Assembly (NCBI RefSeq): GCF_001571225.1
Contig: NZ_BCTJ01000006.1
Coordinates: 1-64,000, forward strand
DNA: 64,000 nucleotides
Direction: 5' to 3'
DNA from: Hydrogenophaga palleronii NBRC 102513
Lineage (GTDB): Bacteria > Pseudomonadota > Gammaproteobacteria > Burkholderiales > Burkholderiaceae_C
Shown here piece by piece: positions 1 to 8,754 of the stretch (positions are counted from its first letter, which is position 1; each line of letters opens with the position of its first letter). The notes beneath the pieces are model-generated. The model saw nothing but the letters and a program-made list of their open reading frames with translations. It ran no database searches and was not told the origin of the DNA. The position numbers and the translations under genes are program-made.

Positions 1-228
1 GGGGGGGGACGTCAGCCGCACTGCGAGAGCAGTCTCGGCATGCACCTTCGCGTGGGCCATGCCACCACGCCGATTCACCCACCGGCACAGGAACTGCGGG
101 CGCTTTCCCCCTCTCTTCCCGGGTTTCTCTGACCCGGCAACGTGGGACAGTCGTCATCAGAGGCATTGCGCGGCTCGAGTGGTTTGATCCGCCTGGCAAT
201 TGCCTCGCAGATCGACGAAAGGAACCCT

Positions 229-2214
229 GTGCCCCATTCCCTGTCTCCCACAACAGGCAGCGCCCTGGCCTCCATGAGCCTGCGGACCAAGCTGCTGCTG
301 CTCGTCGTTGGCGTGGTGCTGGTCGGCTTTGCCGCCACCGTGTTGACCCTCACGCGCCAGGCCGGCCAGTTGCAGGAAAGCACGGCCCTCATGTATGCCG
401 AGGAGCTGGCCACCCGCAACGCCGCGCAGATCGGGGCCGAGCTCAATGCGACGATGACCGCCGCGCGCACGCTGTCGCAGTCGTTGGCCGGTTTGAAGGC
501 CAGCGGCAACGCCGACCGTGCGCAGGCCGATGCCCTCATCCGCAGTGTGCTGGCGAACTCGCCGCAGTTCCAGGGCGCCTGGGCCGCCTGGGAGCCCGAT
601 GCCTTCGACGGCCGCGATGCCGATTTCGCCGGCAAGCCGGGCCACGACGCCTCGGGGCGCTACATCCCGTACTGGAACCGGGGCGACGGTGCGCTGGTGA
701 TGGAGGTGCTGGTGGACTACGACAAGCCCGGCGCGGGCGACTACTACCAGCTGCCCAAACAAAGCGGGAAGGAGACGCTGATCGAGCCCTACACCTACAC
801 GGTGGCGGGCAAGGACGTGCTGATCACCACCACCTCGGTGCCCATCGTGGTGGATGGCCGCTTCGTCGGTGTGGCCGGCATCGACGTGCCGCTCTCCAGC
901 CTGCAGGACAAGGTGCAGGCGATCCGCATCTACGACACGGGTTATGCCAGCCTGCTGTCCCATGGCGGTGTGTACGTCGGTGATCGCGACGCGGCGCAGG
1001 TGGGCCAGGCCCTGGCGAAACCGGCGCAGCTCGATGCCGTGCGCGCCACGCTGCGCGACAACCACCCGGTGCGCATCCACTACGAACACGACCGCTTGAA
1101 CACCGCGGTGACCGGCATCTATGTGCCCGTGCACGTGGGCAAGGACGGTTCGTCGTGGGCGTTCGCGGCCACGGTGCCGCAAGACCGCATCCTGGCCGAG
1201 GTCCGCCAGCTCAACATCACGGCCTGGGTGCTCGGCGCGGTGTCGATCGTTCTGGTGTCGCTGGGCCTGCTGTGGGCCCTGCAGCGCCTCGTGTTGCGGC
1301 CGCTGGGGGGTGAGCCAGCGGAGGCGGTTGCCGTCAGCGCCCGCGTGGCGCGTGGCGACCTGGGGCAGTCCGTGCCCGTGCGCCAGGGCGATGCCCACAG
1401 CCTGATGGCACAGCTCTCACGCATGCAGCAAGACCTGGCCGGTGTGGTGGCCCGGGTGCGGCAAGGCGCCGAGGCGGTGGCCACGGCCAGCGCGCAGATC
1501 TCGCAAGGCAACCAGGACTTGTCGGGCCGCACCGAAGGCCAGGCCAGCGCGCTGGAAGAAACCGCCGCCTCCATGGAGCAGCTGGGCACGGCCGTGGGCC
1601 AGAACTCGACCCACGCGCGCGAAGCCGACCAGTTGGCGCGTTCGGCCAGCACGCTTGCCGAACAGGGTGGCACCGCGGTGCAGCGTGTCGTGGACACCAT
1701 GCGCGACATCGACGCCGGTTCCCGCAAGATCGCCGACATCATCGGCGTGATCGACGGCATCGCATTCCAGACCAACATCCTGGCGCTCAACGCGGCCGTG
1801 GAAGCGGCCCGCGCCGGCGAGCAGGGCCGCGGTTTTGCGGTGGTGGCGGGCGAGGTGCGCAGCCTCGCCACGCGCTCGGCACAGGCCGCACGCGAGATCA
1901 AGGAGCTGATTGGCAGCAGCGTGGAGAGCGTGGAGAACGGCACTGCGATCGTGAACGAGGCGGGCCAGACCATGCAGGCCGTGATCGCCTCTATCCAGAA
2001 GGTGTCGCGGCTGATGTCCGAGATCAGCACCGCCAGCGGCGAACAGAGTGCGGGCGTGAGCCAGGTTGGCGAAGCGGTGGTCCAGCTGGATCAGACCACG
2101 CAGCAGAACGCGGCGCTGGTGGAAGAAATGTCCGCCGCCGCGAACAGCCTGCGCCAGCAGGCAGACGAGCTGGTCAAAACCGTGTCCGTTTTTCAGCTGA
2201 AGGGCGGCGCATAG
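229..2214 (+). CDS. methyl-accepting chemotaxis protein with dCache sensor
   Basis: Inner-membrane chemoreceptor that binds ligands in the periplasm and controls the CheA/CheW kinase array. From the N-terminus: a membrane helix (about residues 20-43), a large periplasmic region of dCache type containing the GRYIPYWNR motif, a second helix (about 330-352), HAMP, and a signalling domain whose hairpin tip [17 protein letters not shown] lies near residue 530. A methylation-type segment ([14 protein letters not shown]) is present. There is no C-terminal CheR-tethering pentapeptide. I chose GTG at 229 because GAAAGGA sits about 6 nt upstream; ATG at 142 has no such site and ATG at 274 would also give a viable protein. 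Ligand unknown. No che genes are adjacent. Confidence 0.9.
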   Translation: MPHSLSPTTGSALASMSLRTKLLLLVVGVVLVGFAATVLTLTRQAGQLQESTALMYAEELATRNAAQIGAELNATMTAARTLSQSLAGLKASGNADRAQADALIRSVLANSPQFQGAWAAWEPDAFDGRDADFAGKPGHDASGRYIPYWNRGDGALVMEVLVDYDKPGAGDYYQLPKQSGKETLIEPYTYTVAGKDVLITTTSVPIVVDGRFVGVAGIDVPLSSLQDKVQAIRIYDTGYASLLSHGGVYVGDRDAAQVGQALAKPAQLDAVRATLRDNHPVRIHYEHDRLNTAVTGIYVPVHVGKDGSSWAFAATVPQDRILAEVRQLNITAWVLGAVSIVLVSLGLLWALQRLVLRPLGGEPAEAVAVSARVARGDLGQSVPVRQGDAHSLMAQLSRMQQDLAGVVARVRQGAEAVATASAQISQGNQDLSGRTEGQASALEETAASMEQLGTAVGQNSTHAREADQLARSASTLAEQGGTAVQRVVDTMRDIDAGSRKIADIIGVIDGIAFQTNILALNAAVEAARAGEQGRGFAVVAGEVRSLATRSAQAAREIKELIGSSVESVENGTAIVNEAGQTMQAVIASIQKVSRLMSEISTASGEQSAGVSQVGEAVVQLDQTTQQNAALVEEMSAAANSLRQQADELVKTVSVFQLKGGA

Positions 2215-2263
2215 CCAGCACAACCGGGGTGACGGGGCAGCGCACCGGGCCGCGTTGCAGAAA

Positions 2264-2302
2264 CGAAAAAACCGCCACAGGCCCTCCCGGGCCCTGGCGG
2301 TT
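2264..2302 (-). terminator. rho-independent terminator of the DUF4148 gene
   Basis: Read on the minus strand, AACCGCCA pairs with TGGCGGTT around a GC-rich inner hairpin and is followed by six T residues. It lies about 90 nt past the stop of the DUF4148 gene. It also sits just after the chemoreceptor stop on the other strand, but the plus strand has no T-run there. Confidence 0.75.
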
Positions 2303-2393
2303 CAGCTTGGCAGCGATGCCGTCTGGTGAAGCGCCCCGGCCGGACCCTTTCCGCCGAACCGCTCCGCCAGACGGCTGCCACAACTGGTGTCGA

Positions 2394-2843
2394 TCAGCGT
2401 TTCGCCATCGTGTTGCCGTTGTTGAGGGCGCGCAGGCCAGCCTGGCGCACTTGTTCGGCTTGTGCCGGGGTTGCAATCACCGGGTAGAGGTGGCTGTCCA
2501 CGTTCACCAGGCCCAGGCGTTGGGCTTCCTGCAGTTCGGCCAGCACTTGCGGGCGGGTCTTCTCGAAGCCGGCCGGCACCTTCAGGGGCATGGTGTCCAT
2601 GTTGTCCATCAGGCCGGCGTTACGCGCGGCAATGGCCTCGGCACGCACTTCGGTACGGGTCTTCTCGAAACCGGCGGAAACCTTGAGAGGCATGGTGTCC
2701 ATGTCGTTCATCAGGCCGGCATCGCGCGCTGCGATGGCCTCGGCACGCACTTCGGCGCGGGTCAGCGGGGCGTTCTGGGCCATGGCGGTGCCGGCAACGG
2801 CGGTCAGAACCAGGGGCAGGAGGATGCGGGTGGAGAGCTTCAT
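2394..2843 (-). CDS. DUF4148 family periplasmic protein with tandem Met-motif repeats
   Basis: Small exported protein of 149 residues with a Sec signal peptide ending at AMA-Q (about residue 22). The mature part is a 34-residue unit repeated almost exactly (residues 31-64 and 65-98) plus a degenerate third unit. Each of the first two units carries an MxxMxxM motif (MNDMDTM at 45-51 and MDNMDTM at 79-85) followed by PLKV. The [10 protein letters not shown] portion is typical of DUF4148, common in Burkholderiales and of unknown function. MxxMxxM resembles Cu(I)-binding methionine motifs of other periplasmic proteins. With a CusR/CusS-type system divergently next door, a role in copper binding or sensing is my inference, not established. 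Confidence 0.85.
   Translation of the reverse strand: MKLSTRILLPLVLTAVAGTAMAQNAPLTRAEVRAEAIAARDAGLMNDMDTMPLKVSAGFEKTRTEVRAEAIAARNAGLMDNMDTMPLKVPAGFEKTRPQVLAELQEAQRLGLVNVDSHLYPVIATPAQAEQVRQAGLRALNNGNTMAKR
2550..2753 (-). repeat. 102-bp tandem repeat, two copies, inside the DUF4148 gene
   Basis: Two consecutive in-frame 102-bp units (2652-2753 and 2550-2651) encode near-identical 34-residue blocks differing at five or so residues. A third, strongly diverged unit follows. This suggests growth by in-frame duplication, so copy number could vary among strains. Confidence 0.85.
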
Positions 2844-2954
2844 GATGGTGTCCTTGATACGTTGGGGGAAGACGACTGGGTAATCTGTTTGCGTCGCAAT
2901 CTGCGCGGCACAGGAGTGACTGTAGAAACCGGGTCTGTCGTTTTCCGAACGCGA

Positions 2955-2974
2955 GAATTACGGATTCGTAATTC
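2955..2974. promoter_or_regulatory. palindromic candidate operator for the metal-type response regulator
   Basis: A perfect inverted repeat, arms GAATTACG and CGTAATTC separated by GATT, lies between the divergent DUF4148 gene and the response regulator (86 nt before its ATG). Its core TTAC-N6-GTAA has the same half-site spacing as the TGAC-N6-GTCA core I recall for the E. coli CusR box. It is AT-rich within GC-rich surroundings. Its use by the neighbouring regulator, and control of both directions, is inferred from position and symmetry. Confidence 0.6.
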
Positions 2975-3060
2975 AGCAAAACCGGCAATTCCCGGACAAT
3001 TCGGGTTCCTGCGACGTCTTTTGGCGTTGTTTCCTCCACCCCCATCACCGGATTGCTGAC

Positions 3061-3744
3061 ATGCGCGTGCTGGTCATTGAAGACGAATCCAAGCTGGCGG
3101 ACTACGTCAAGCGGGGTCTCTCCGAGGCCGGCTACACCGTGGACGTGGCGCGCGACGGCATCGAGGGCCGTTACCTCGCGCTGGAGGGCGACTACCAGTT
3201 GGTGGTGCTCGACATCATGTTGCCCGGCATCGACGGCTTCGGCGTGCTCGCCGCGCTGCGCGAGAAACGCAACACGCCGGTGCTGATGCTGACCGCACGC
3301 GACCGCGTGGAAGACCGCGTGCAAGGCCTGGAAGCCGGCGCGGACGATTACCTCGTCAAACCCTTCGCCTTCTCCGAGCTGCTGGCGCGCGTGGCCGCGC
3401 TGCTGCGGCGTGGCCCGGCCGCGGTGGCCGAGGCCAGCAACACGCGCATGACCCTGTGCGACCTGGAGATGGACCTGATCAGCCGCAAGGCCTGGCGCGC
3501 CGGTCAACGGCTGGACCTCACCGCCAAGGAGTTTTCGCTGCTGGCCCTGCTGGCGCGGCGCAAGGGGCAGATTCTCTCGCGCACTACCATCGCCGAGCAG
3601 GTGTGGGACATGAACTTCGACTCCGACACCAACGTGGTGGAAGTTGCGGTGCGCCGCCTGCGCTCCAAGATGGACGACCCCTTCAAGCCCAAGCTGCTGC
3701 ACAACGTGCGCGGCATGGGCTATGTGCTGGAGGAACGCACATGA
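3061..3744 (+). CDS. heavy-metal-type response regulator (CusR/CopR family)
   Basis: OmpR-family transcription factor of 227 residues. The receiver domain has the acidic pair near residues 8-9, phospho-acceptor Asp51 in VVLDIMLPG, Thr78 and Lys100 (YLVKPF). The C-terminal winged helix ends with the usual NVRGMGYVLEE. Wording of the receiver (ALEGDYQLVVLD, PVLMLTARDRVEDRV) matches the cztR/silR/copR-type family. Its TGA overlaps the ATG of the sensor kinase by 4 nt, so the pair is translationally coupled. The palindrome at 2955-2974 is the obvious candidate target. The metal is not determined by sequence; copper is favoured only because of the Met-rich neighbour. Confidence 0.92.
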   Translation: MRVLVIEDESKLADYVKRGLSEAGYTVDVARDGIEGRYLALEGDYQLVVLDIMLPGIDGFGVLAALREKRNTPVLMLTARDRVEDRVQGLEAGADDYLVKPFAFSELLARVAALLRRGPAAVAEASNTRMTLCDLEMDLISRKAWRAGQRLDLTAKEFSLLALLARRKGQILSRTTIAEQVWDMNFDSDTNVVEVAVRRLRSKMDDPFKPKLLHNVRGMGYVLEERT

Positions 3745-5159
3745 ACACCCGCACCGTGAACAGCAGCCAGCCCGTCAACGGAACAACCACGGCGGCCACG
3801 GAGAAATCGTGCCCCTACTCCATCAGCCGTCGCCTGTCCTGGCTGCTGGCGGTGCAGACCGTGGTGGGTCTGGGCGTGCTGCTGGCCTTCATTTACGGCG
3901 CCACCAGCATGCTCTTCGCCGCCAAGCACGAGGAAGAATTGCGCAGCTACACCCACGTGCTGGTGGACGTGGTGCAGGAGGCCGACACGCTGGGCGGTGA
4001 AGCCGAGGTGAAGGCCCGCCTGGCCTGGCTGGCCGAGCGCCGTCCGGGCACCTTCGTGGAAGTGCAACGGGCCGACGGCAGCGTGTTCTACCGCGACGCC
4101 GAGCCCACCTTCAACATCACCGCGGCCGCCACGCGCGGCATGGATTTTTCCCTGTCCACCCAGGAGGCCGGTGAGCTCAAGGGCAAGGTCATTCTGGACT
4201 GCTCTCAAGACGCCAAGACCGCCCGCCGCATGGCCTTCCTGCTGGTGGGCGCGGTGCTCGCAGGGGCCGCGCTGGTGGGATGGGGCACCTATTGGCGCGT
4301 GCGCTGCAGCTTCCGCCCCTTGCTGGACCTGGCGGCCCAGACCAAGGCCATCGACGCCCGCCACCTGGGCCAGCGGCTCTCGCTCCAGGAACCTGCGGAA
4401 GAACTGCAGCCGCTGATCGACCAGTTCAACGGCCTGATGCAACGCGTGGAGCGCACCTACGCCCAGCTCGAAGGTTTCAACGCCGACGTGGCGCACGAGC
4501 TGCGCACGCCGCTGGCCAACCTGATCGGCCACACCGAGGTCACGCTCAGCCGCGAGCGCAGCGTGCAGGAGCTGGAAGAAACCTTGCACTCCAACCTGGA
4601 AGAACTGCACCGCATGGCGGCCATCGTCAACGACATGCTGTTCCTGGCGCAGGCAGACCGCGGCGTGAAGGCCCGGCGCGGTGCGTCGGTGAGCCTGGCC
4701 GAGCTGGTGCGGCAGGTGGTGGAGTTCCACGAAGCGCCGATGGAAGACCGCGGCCTGCGCGTGCAGATCGACGGCGATGCGGCCCTGTCGATGGACGAGC
4801 CCCTGGTCAAACGCGCGCTCTCCAACCTGCTGGGCAATGCGATCCGTTACGCCGACCCGGGCTCACAGCTCAAGGTGCACATTGCGCGCGAGCCGGCTGC
4901 GGATGGCAGCTCGGGCGACAGCGTGCGGCTGTGGGTGGAGAACAGCGGCCCGTCCATCGCCGCCGAGCACCTGCCGCGCATGTTCGACCGCTTCTTCCGA
5001 GCCGACGCGGCGCGCTGCGAAGTGGAGAAGCCGCACCACGGCCTCGGCTTGTCCATCGTGGCCGCCATCGCGCGCATGCACGACGGTTTCCCGGCCGCCG
5101 AGTCGCACGACGGTCGAACCCGCGTGGGCTTCAGCCTGCGCAGCACTGCGGCGGCCTGA
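3741..5159 (+). CDS. heavy-metal-type sensor histidine kinase
   Basis: Inner-membrane kinase of 472 residues. Helices at about 33-55 and 163-185 enclose a periplasmic loop of about 105 residues; HAMP follows, then the dimerisation/phospho-acceptor helix with His252 in DVAHELRTPL, an N box (NLLGNAIRYAD, near 363) and a G box (HHGLGLSIVAAIARMH, near 434). It starts at the ATG overlapping the regulator stop. The periplasmic loop lacks an obvious His/Met metal site, so the signal cannot be read from sequence. Partner: the response regulator immediately upstream. Family resemblance is to CusS-like kinases. Confidence 0.9.
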   Translation: MNTRTVNSSQPVNGTTTAATEKSCPYSISRRLSWLLAVQTVVGLGVLLAFIYGATSMLFAAKHEEELRSYTHVLVDVVQEADTLGGEAEVKARLAWLAERRPGTFVEVQRADGSVFYRDAEPTFNITAAATRGMDFSLSTQEAGELKGKVILDCSQDAKTARRMAFLLVGAVLAGAALVGWGTYWRVRCSFRPLLDLAAQTKAIDARHLGQRLSLQEPAEELQPLIDQFNGLMQRVERTYAQLEGFNADVAHELRTPLANLIGHTEVTLSRERSVQELEETLHSNLEELHRMAAIVNDMLFLAQADRGVKARRGASVSLAELVRQVVEFHEAPMEDRGLRVQIDGDAALSMDEPLVKRALSNLLGNAIRYADPGSQLKVHIAREPAADGSSGDSVRLWVENSGPSIAAEHLPRMFDRFFRADAARCEVEKPHHGLGLSIVAAIARMHDGFPAAESHDGRTRVGFSLRSTAAA

Positions 5160-5194
5160 TCGTTGCAGCCCCTGGCGGGCTGCCGCGTTGGCGC

Positions 5195-6481
5195 TCAGTC
5201 CGCGAGGAACAGTTCCTGCAGGTCGCTGAGGAAATCAAAGCCGCGCTCGGTCGGCCACACGCGCACCGCATCGCGCGCGATCAAACCCTTCTGCTCCGCC
5301 TGCGCCAGCCCGGCGGCAATGCTGGAGAGCGGCAGGCCGGTGCGCTCCATGAACTGCAGCAGGGTGAACCCCTCCTTGAGCCGCAGGGCGTTGAGCATGA
5401 ACTCGAACGGCAATGCCTTGCGCGAAACCTCTTCCGCGCTCACCACCGCGTTGCCGCTGGCCGCGCGCTCCATGTACAGGCGCGGCTCGCGCACCCGCAC
5501 CGGGCGCGCCACGCGGTGCGCAAAACTCAGCTTGCTGTGCGCGCCGGCACCGATGCCGAGGTAATCACCGAACTGCCAGTAGTTCAGGTTGTGCCAGCAC
5601 TGGTGGCCTTCACGCGCGTAGGCCGACACCTCGTAGCGCTGCAGCCCGGCTTCGCCGGTCAGCTCGGTGATGCGGTCCAGCATGTCCCAGGCCTCGTCCT
5701 CTGGCGGCAAGGCCGGCGGGTACTTGGCGAAGTAGGTGTTGGGCTCCAGCGTGAGGTGGTAGATGGAGATGTGCGGCGGCGCGAAGGACAACGCGGTGCG
5801 CAGGTCGGCCTCGCAGTCGGCCAGCGTCTGGCCCGGCAGCGCGTACATGATGTCGAGGTTGAAAGTGTCGAAGGCCATCGCGGCCTCTTCCACCGCCGCC
5901 ATGGCCTGCGCACGGTCGTGCACCCGGCCCAGCGCCTTCAGGTGCGTATCGTTGAAGCTCTGCACGCCGATGGACAGGCGCGTCACACCGGCCTCGCGAA
6001 AGGCGCGGAAGCGGTCTTTCTCGAAAGTACCGGGGTTGGCCTCGAGCGTGATCTCCGCATCGGCCTCCAGCCGCAGCATGGCGCGCACGTCACCCAGCAA
6101 GCGGTCGATCGCTGCCGGTGAAAACAGGCTGGGCGTGCCGCCGCCGATGAACACGCTGTGCACCGTGCGGCCCCAGATCAGCGGCAAGGAGGCCGCGAGA
6201 TCGGCGCGCAGGGCGTCGAGGTAGGCCTCTTCGGGCAGGGCTTCACCGGCAACGGCGGTGGCGCTCCATTCGTGCGAGTTGAAATCGCAATAAGGGCACT
6301 TCTTCAGACACCAGGGCAGGTGAATGTAGAGCGAGAGCGGCGGCAGGCTTTGCAGCTGCAGCGTGCCCGGGCGCATCCAGTGGCGCACGTCGTTCCACGG
6401 CGTTTCGGCTGAAGCGGGCGCTGCCGTGGCCCTCGGGCCACCGCCCGGCCAGGACATCGGCACGCCGATGGGGTCGGTCAT
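5195..6481 (-). CDS. hemW: radical SAM heme chaperone HemW
   Basis: Radical SAM protein of 428 residues resembling HemN but of the HemW type, proposed to deliver heme to acceptor proteins rather than to oxidise coproporphyrinogen. The [4Fe-4S]/SAM motif CLKKCPYC gives Cys58, Cys62 and Cys65. FIGGGTPSLFS and SIGVQSFNDTHLKALGR are family signatures, and a HemN C-terminal domain follows. It is last in the minus-strand operon; its ATG overlaps the rdgB TGA by 4 nt, a linkage frequent in betaproteobacteria. The N-terminal 40 residues are low-complexity, so the true start could be internal. Confidence 0.92.
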   Translation of the reverse strand: MTDPIGVPMSWPGGGPRATAAPASAETPWNDVRHWMRPGTLQLQSLPPLSLYIHLPWCLKKCPYCDFNSHEWSATAVAGEALPEEAYLDALRADLAASLPLIWGRTVHSVFIGGGTPSLFSPAAIDRLLGDVRAMLRLEADAEITLEANPGTFEKDRFRAFREAGVTRLSIGVQSFNDTHLKALGRVHDRAQAMAAVEEAAMAFDTFNLDIMYALPGQTLADCEADLRTALSFAPPHISIYHLTLEPNTYFAKYPPALPPEDEAWDMLDRITELTGEAGLQRYEVSAYAREGHQCWHNLNYWQFGDYLGIGAGAHSKLSFAHRVARPVRVREPRLYMERAASGNAVVSAEEVSRKALPFEFMLNALRLKEGFTLLQFMERTGLPLSSIAAGLAQAEQKGLIARDAVRVWPTERGFDFLSDLQELFLAD

Positions 6482-7101
6482 GGTGTGCCGTTCGGAGCGG
6501 GAGCGAACCAGCGTTCCCGCATCAGTTCAAGCATCTGTTGCGCCGCGCGGCCGCGGTGGCTGTTGGCGTTCTTCACCTCGGTGGGCAACTGCGCGAAGGT
6601 CTTGCCGAAGGTGGGCAGGTACATCACCGGGTCGAAGCCGAAGCCGTTGTCACCCACCGGCTCGCGCGTGATGAGGCCAGGTGCCCGGCCGCTGGCCACC
6701 AGCGGCTCGGGGTCGTCGGCGCTGCGCAAGGCCACGAGGGTGCTGATCAGGGCAGCACGCCGGTCGTTCACGCCGGCCATCTGCTCCAGCAGCGCGCGCA
6801 CGTTGTTGCCATCGCCCTTGGCGTAACCGAACTGCGTGGCGTAGTAGGCCGTGTCCACGCCAGGCAGGCCGCCGAAGGCTTCCACGCACAGGCCGGCGTC
6901 GTCGGCCAGTGCGGGCAGGCCACTTTCGTGCGCGGCGTGGCGGGCTTTCGCCAGCGCGTTTTCGATGAAAGTGCGGTGCGGCTCGGGCGCCTCGGGAATG
7001 CCCAGGTCGGCCTGGCGCACCAGCTCCACGCCCAGCGGGGCAAACAGGGCCTGCAGCTCGGCCAGCTTGCCGGCGTTGTTGGAGGCCAGTACCAGCTTCA
7101 T
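6478..7101 (-). CDS. rdgB: non-canonical purine NTP pyrophosphatase RdgB/HAM1
   Basis: Cytosolic house-cleaning enzyme of 207 residues hydrolysing dITP, ITP and XTP to monophosphates, keeping deaminated purines out of nucleic acids. Signatures: N-terminal [14 protein letters not shown], the catalytic-region motif [22 protein letters not shown], and [11 protein letters not shown] near residue 155. The C-terminal [13 protein letters not shown] is typical. Start and stop overlap rph and hemW by 4 nt each, indicating translational coupling along this operon. Confidence 0.95.
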   Translation of the reverse strand: MKLVLASNNAGKLAELQALFAPLGVELVRQADLGIPEAPEPHRTFIENALAKARHAAHESGLPALADDAGLCVEAFGGLPGVDTAYYATQFGYAKGDGNNVRALLEQMAGVNDRRAALISTLVALRSADDPEPLVASGRAPGLITREPVGDNGFGFDPVMYLPTFGKTFAQLPTEVKNANSHRGRAAQQMLELMRERWFAPAPNGTP

Positions 7102-7829
7102 GCGAGGCCCAGTGCCTGGCGTTGCAGGCCCACCAGTTCGCCAATGCCCTTCTCGGCCAGTGCCAGCAGGTCGTTCATTTCGCTGCGCGTGAAGGCCACG
7201 CCTTCGGCCGTGCCTTGCACTTCCACGAAGTGCCCGGCGCCGGTCATCACCACGTTCATGTCGGTGTCGCAGGCCGAGTCTTCCACGTACTCCAGATCGA
7301 GCAGCGAGCGACCAGCCAGGATGCCGACCGAGATCGCGGCCACGTGGTCCTTGATCGGCGATGCCGTGATCTTGCCGCTGGCAATCAGCGTGCTGACGGC
7401 GTCGTGCGCCGCCACGAAGGCACCGGTGATGCTGGCGGTGCGCGTGCCACCGTCGGCCTGGATCACGTCGCAGTCGAGCGAGATGGTGCGTTCGCCCAGC
7501 GCCTTGAGGTCGAACACCGCGCGCAGCGAGCGCCCGATGAGGCGCTGGATCTCCTGCGTGCGTCCGCTCTGTTTGCCCTTGGCGGCTTCGCGGTCGCTGC
7601 GCGTGTGGGTGGCGCGCGGCAGCATGCCGTACTCGGCCGTCACCCAGCCTTCGCCGCTGCCGCGTTTGTGCGGTGGCACTTTTTCTTCCACCGAGGCGGT
7701 GCAGAGCACCTTGGTGTCGCCGAACTCGATCAGCACCGAGCCCTCGGCGTGTATGGTGTAGTGACGGGTGATGCGCACAGGGCGCAACGCATCGGCGGCC
7801 CGTTGGCCGGGTCGGGACAAATCGCTCAT
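7098..7829 (-). CDS. rph: ribonuclease PH
   Basis: Phosphorolytic 3'-5' exoribonuclease of 243 residues that trims tRNA 3' ends. Recognisable stretches: [20 protein letters not shown], the phosphate-site segment [39 protein letters not shown] and the C-terminal [19 protein letters not shown]. The start at 7829 gives the usual family length; the frame stays open upstream but that part overlaps the phosphatase gene. Spacing to the phosphatase stop is 16 nt and the stop overlaps rdgB by 4 nt. Confidence 0.95.
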   Translation of the reverse strand: MSDLSRPGQRAADALRPVRITRHYTIHAEGSVLIEFGDTKVLCTASVEEKVPPHKRGSGEGWVTAEYGMLPRATHTRSDREAAKGKQSGRTQEIQRLIGRSLRAVFDLKALGERTISLDCDVIQADGGTRTASITGAFVAAHDAVSTLIASGKITASPIKDHVAAISVGILAGRSLLDLEYVEDSACDTDMNVVMTGAGHFVEVQGTAEGVAFTRSEMNDLLALAEKGIGELVGLQRQALGLA

Positions 7830-7845
7830 GGGAAACCTCGGGAGT

Positions 7846-8754
7846 TCAGGAATTGCGTTCGGCCGTGCGGCGGATCGCGGCATTGATTTCGGCGATGGAT
7901 TTTTCGATCGCCGCGTCGTCCAGGTCTTCGATGGACGGGTCGGCCACACCCGACTGGATGGTGGACGCGAACACGCCGTCGTCGACATCGTCGCTATCGT
8001 CGGTGGTCGCGCGCGTGGACTTGAATTCCTCCACGGTCTCCCACTCCATCGCCAGCACGGTGACGTTGTCGCAGCGCGGCCCGCCGCGCTTGAGCGCCAT
8101 CTCCACCAGTTCGGGCACGGCCTGCTCCAGCGGACGCCGGGACAGCTCGGCCGTGATCTCTTCATCGCTCACCGTGCCCCAGAGGCCGTCCGAGCAGAGC
8201 AGGATGCGGTCGCCCTGCAGCAGGTGCACCGGGCCGGAGAGGTCAAACACCGGCTTGGCGGGTGAGCCCAGACAGGTGAACAGGATGTTGCGGTTGATGT
8301 GGTCGGTGGCGCGGCCCAGGTGCTGTTGCTGCTCCATGTAGGAGTGGTCACGCGTGCGCGTGAGCAGCTGGCCGTTGCGCACCACGTACAGGCGCGAATC
8401 GCCGCAATGCACCCAGTGCAGGTGGTTGCGCTCCATCACCGCCGCCACCAGCGTGGTTCTCGGCGTGTCCAGCATGCCCTTCTCCGCGGCATACCGGATG
8501 ATCTGGTGGTGCGCCGCCATCAGGGCGCTGGAGAGGAATTCCGGCACCTCGCGCACGGTGGGGTTCGCGGCCTTCTGGAAATACGCGGAGAAGGTCTGCA
8601 GCGCGAGCTGCGCCGCCATGGCGCCCTCCGGGTGGCCACCCATGCCATCGGCCAGCACGAACAGCCCCGACACCCGCGTGTAGGCATAGCCCATGCGGTC
8701 TTCGTTGCGCTCCCGGCCCCCTTGGCGGCTGATCTGGTAGACCGAGAACTTCAT
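7846..8754 (-). CDS. PP2C-family protein serine/threonine phosphatase
   Basis: Mn/Mg-dependent phosphatase of 302 residues. Metal-binding motifs are intact: RNEDR (Asp19), LADGMGGH (Asp36), [13 protein letters not shown], and a C-terminal [14 protein letters not shown] with the final metal Asp. There is no membrane segment. The acidic C-terminal tail of about 60 residues ([12 protein letters not shown]) lies beyond the catalytic fold. Its ATG overlaps the stop of the upstream kinase gene by 4 nt, so this is a co-translated cognate kinase/phosphatase pair. It presumably dephosphorylates the kinase and its substrates; targets are unknown. Confidence 0.93.
   Translation of the reverse strand: MKFSVYQISRQGGRERNEDRMGYAYTRVSGLFVLADGMGGHPEGAMAAQLALQTFSAYFQKAANPTVREVPEFLSSALMAAHHQIIRYAAEKGMLDTPRTTLVAAVMERNHLHWVHCGDSRLYVVRNGQLLTRTRDHSYMEQQQHLGRATDHINRNILFTCLGSPAKPVFDLSGPVHLLQGDRILLCSDGLWGTVSDEEITAELSRRPLEQAVPELVEMALKRGGPRCDNVTVLAMEWETVEEFKSTRATTDDSDDVDDGVFASTIQSGVADPSIEDLDDAAIEKSIAEINAAIRRTAERNS

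Noticed and set aside
1-8. Run of eight G at the window start
   Set aside because: Too short and at the edge; nothing can be concluded.
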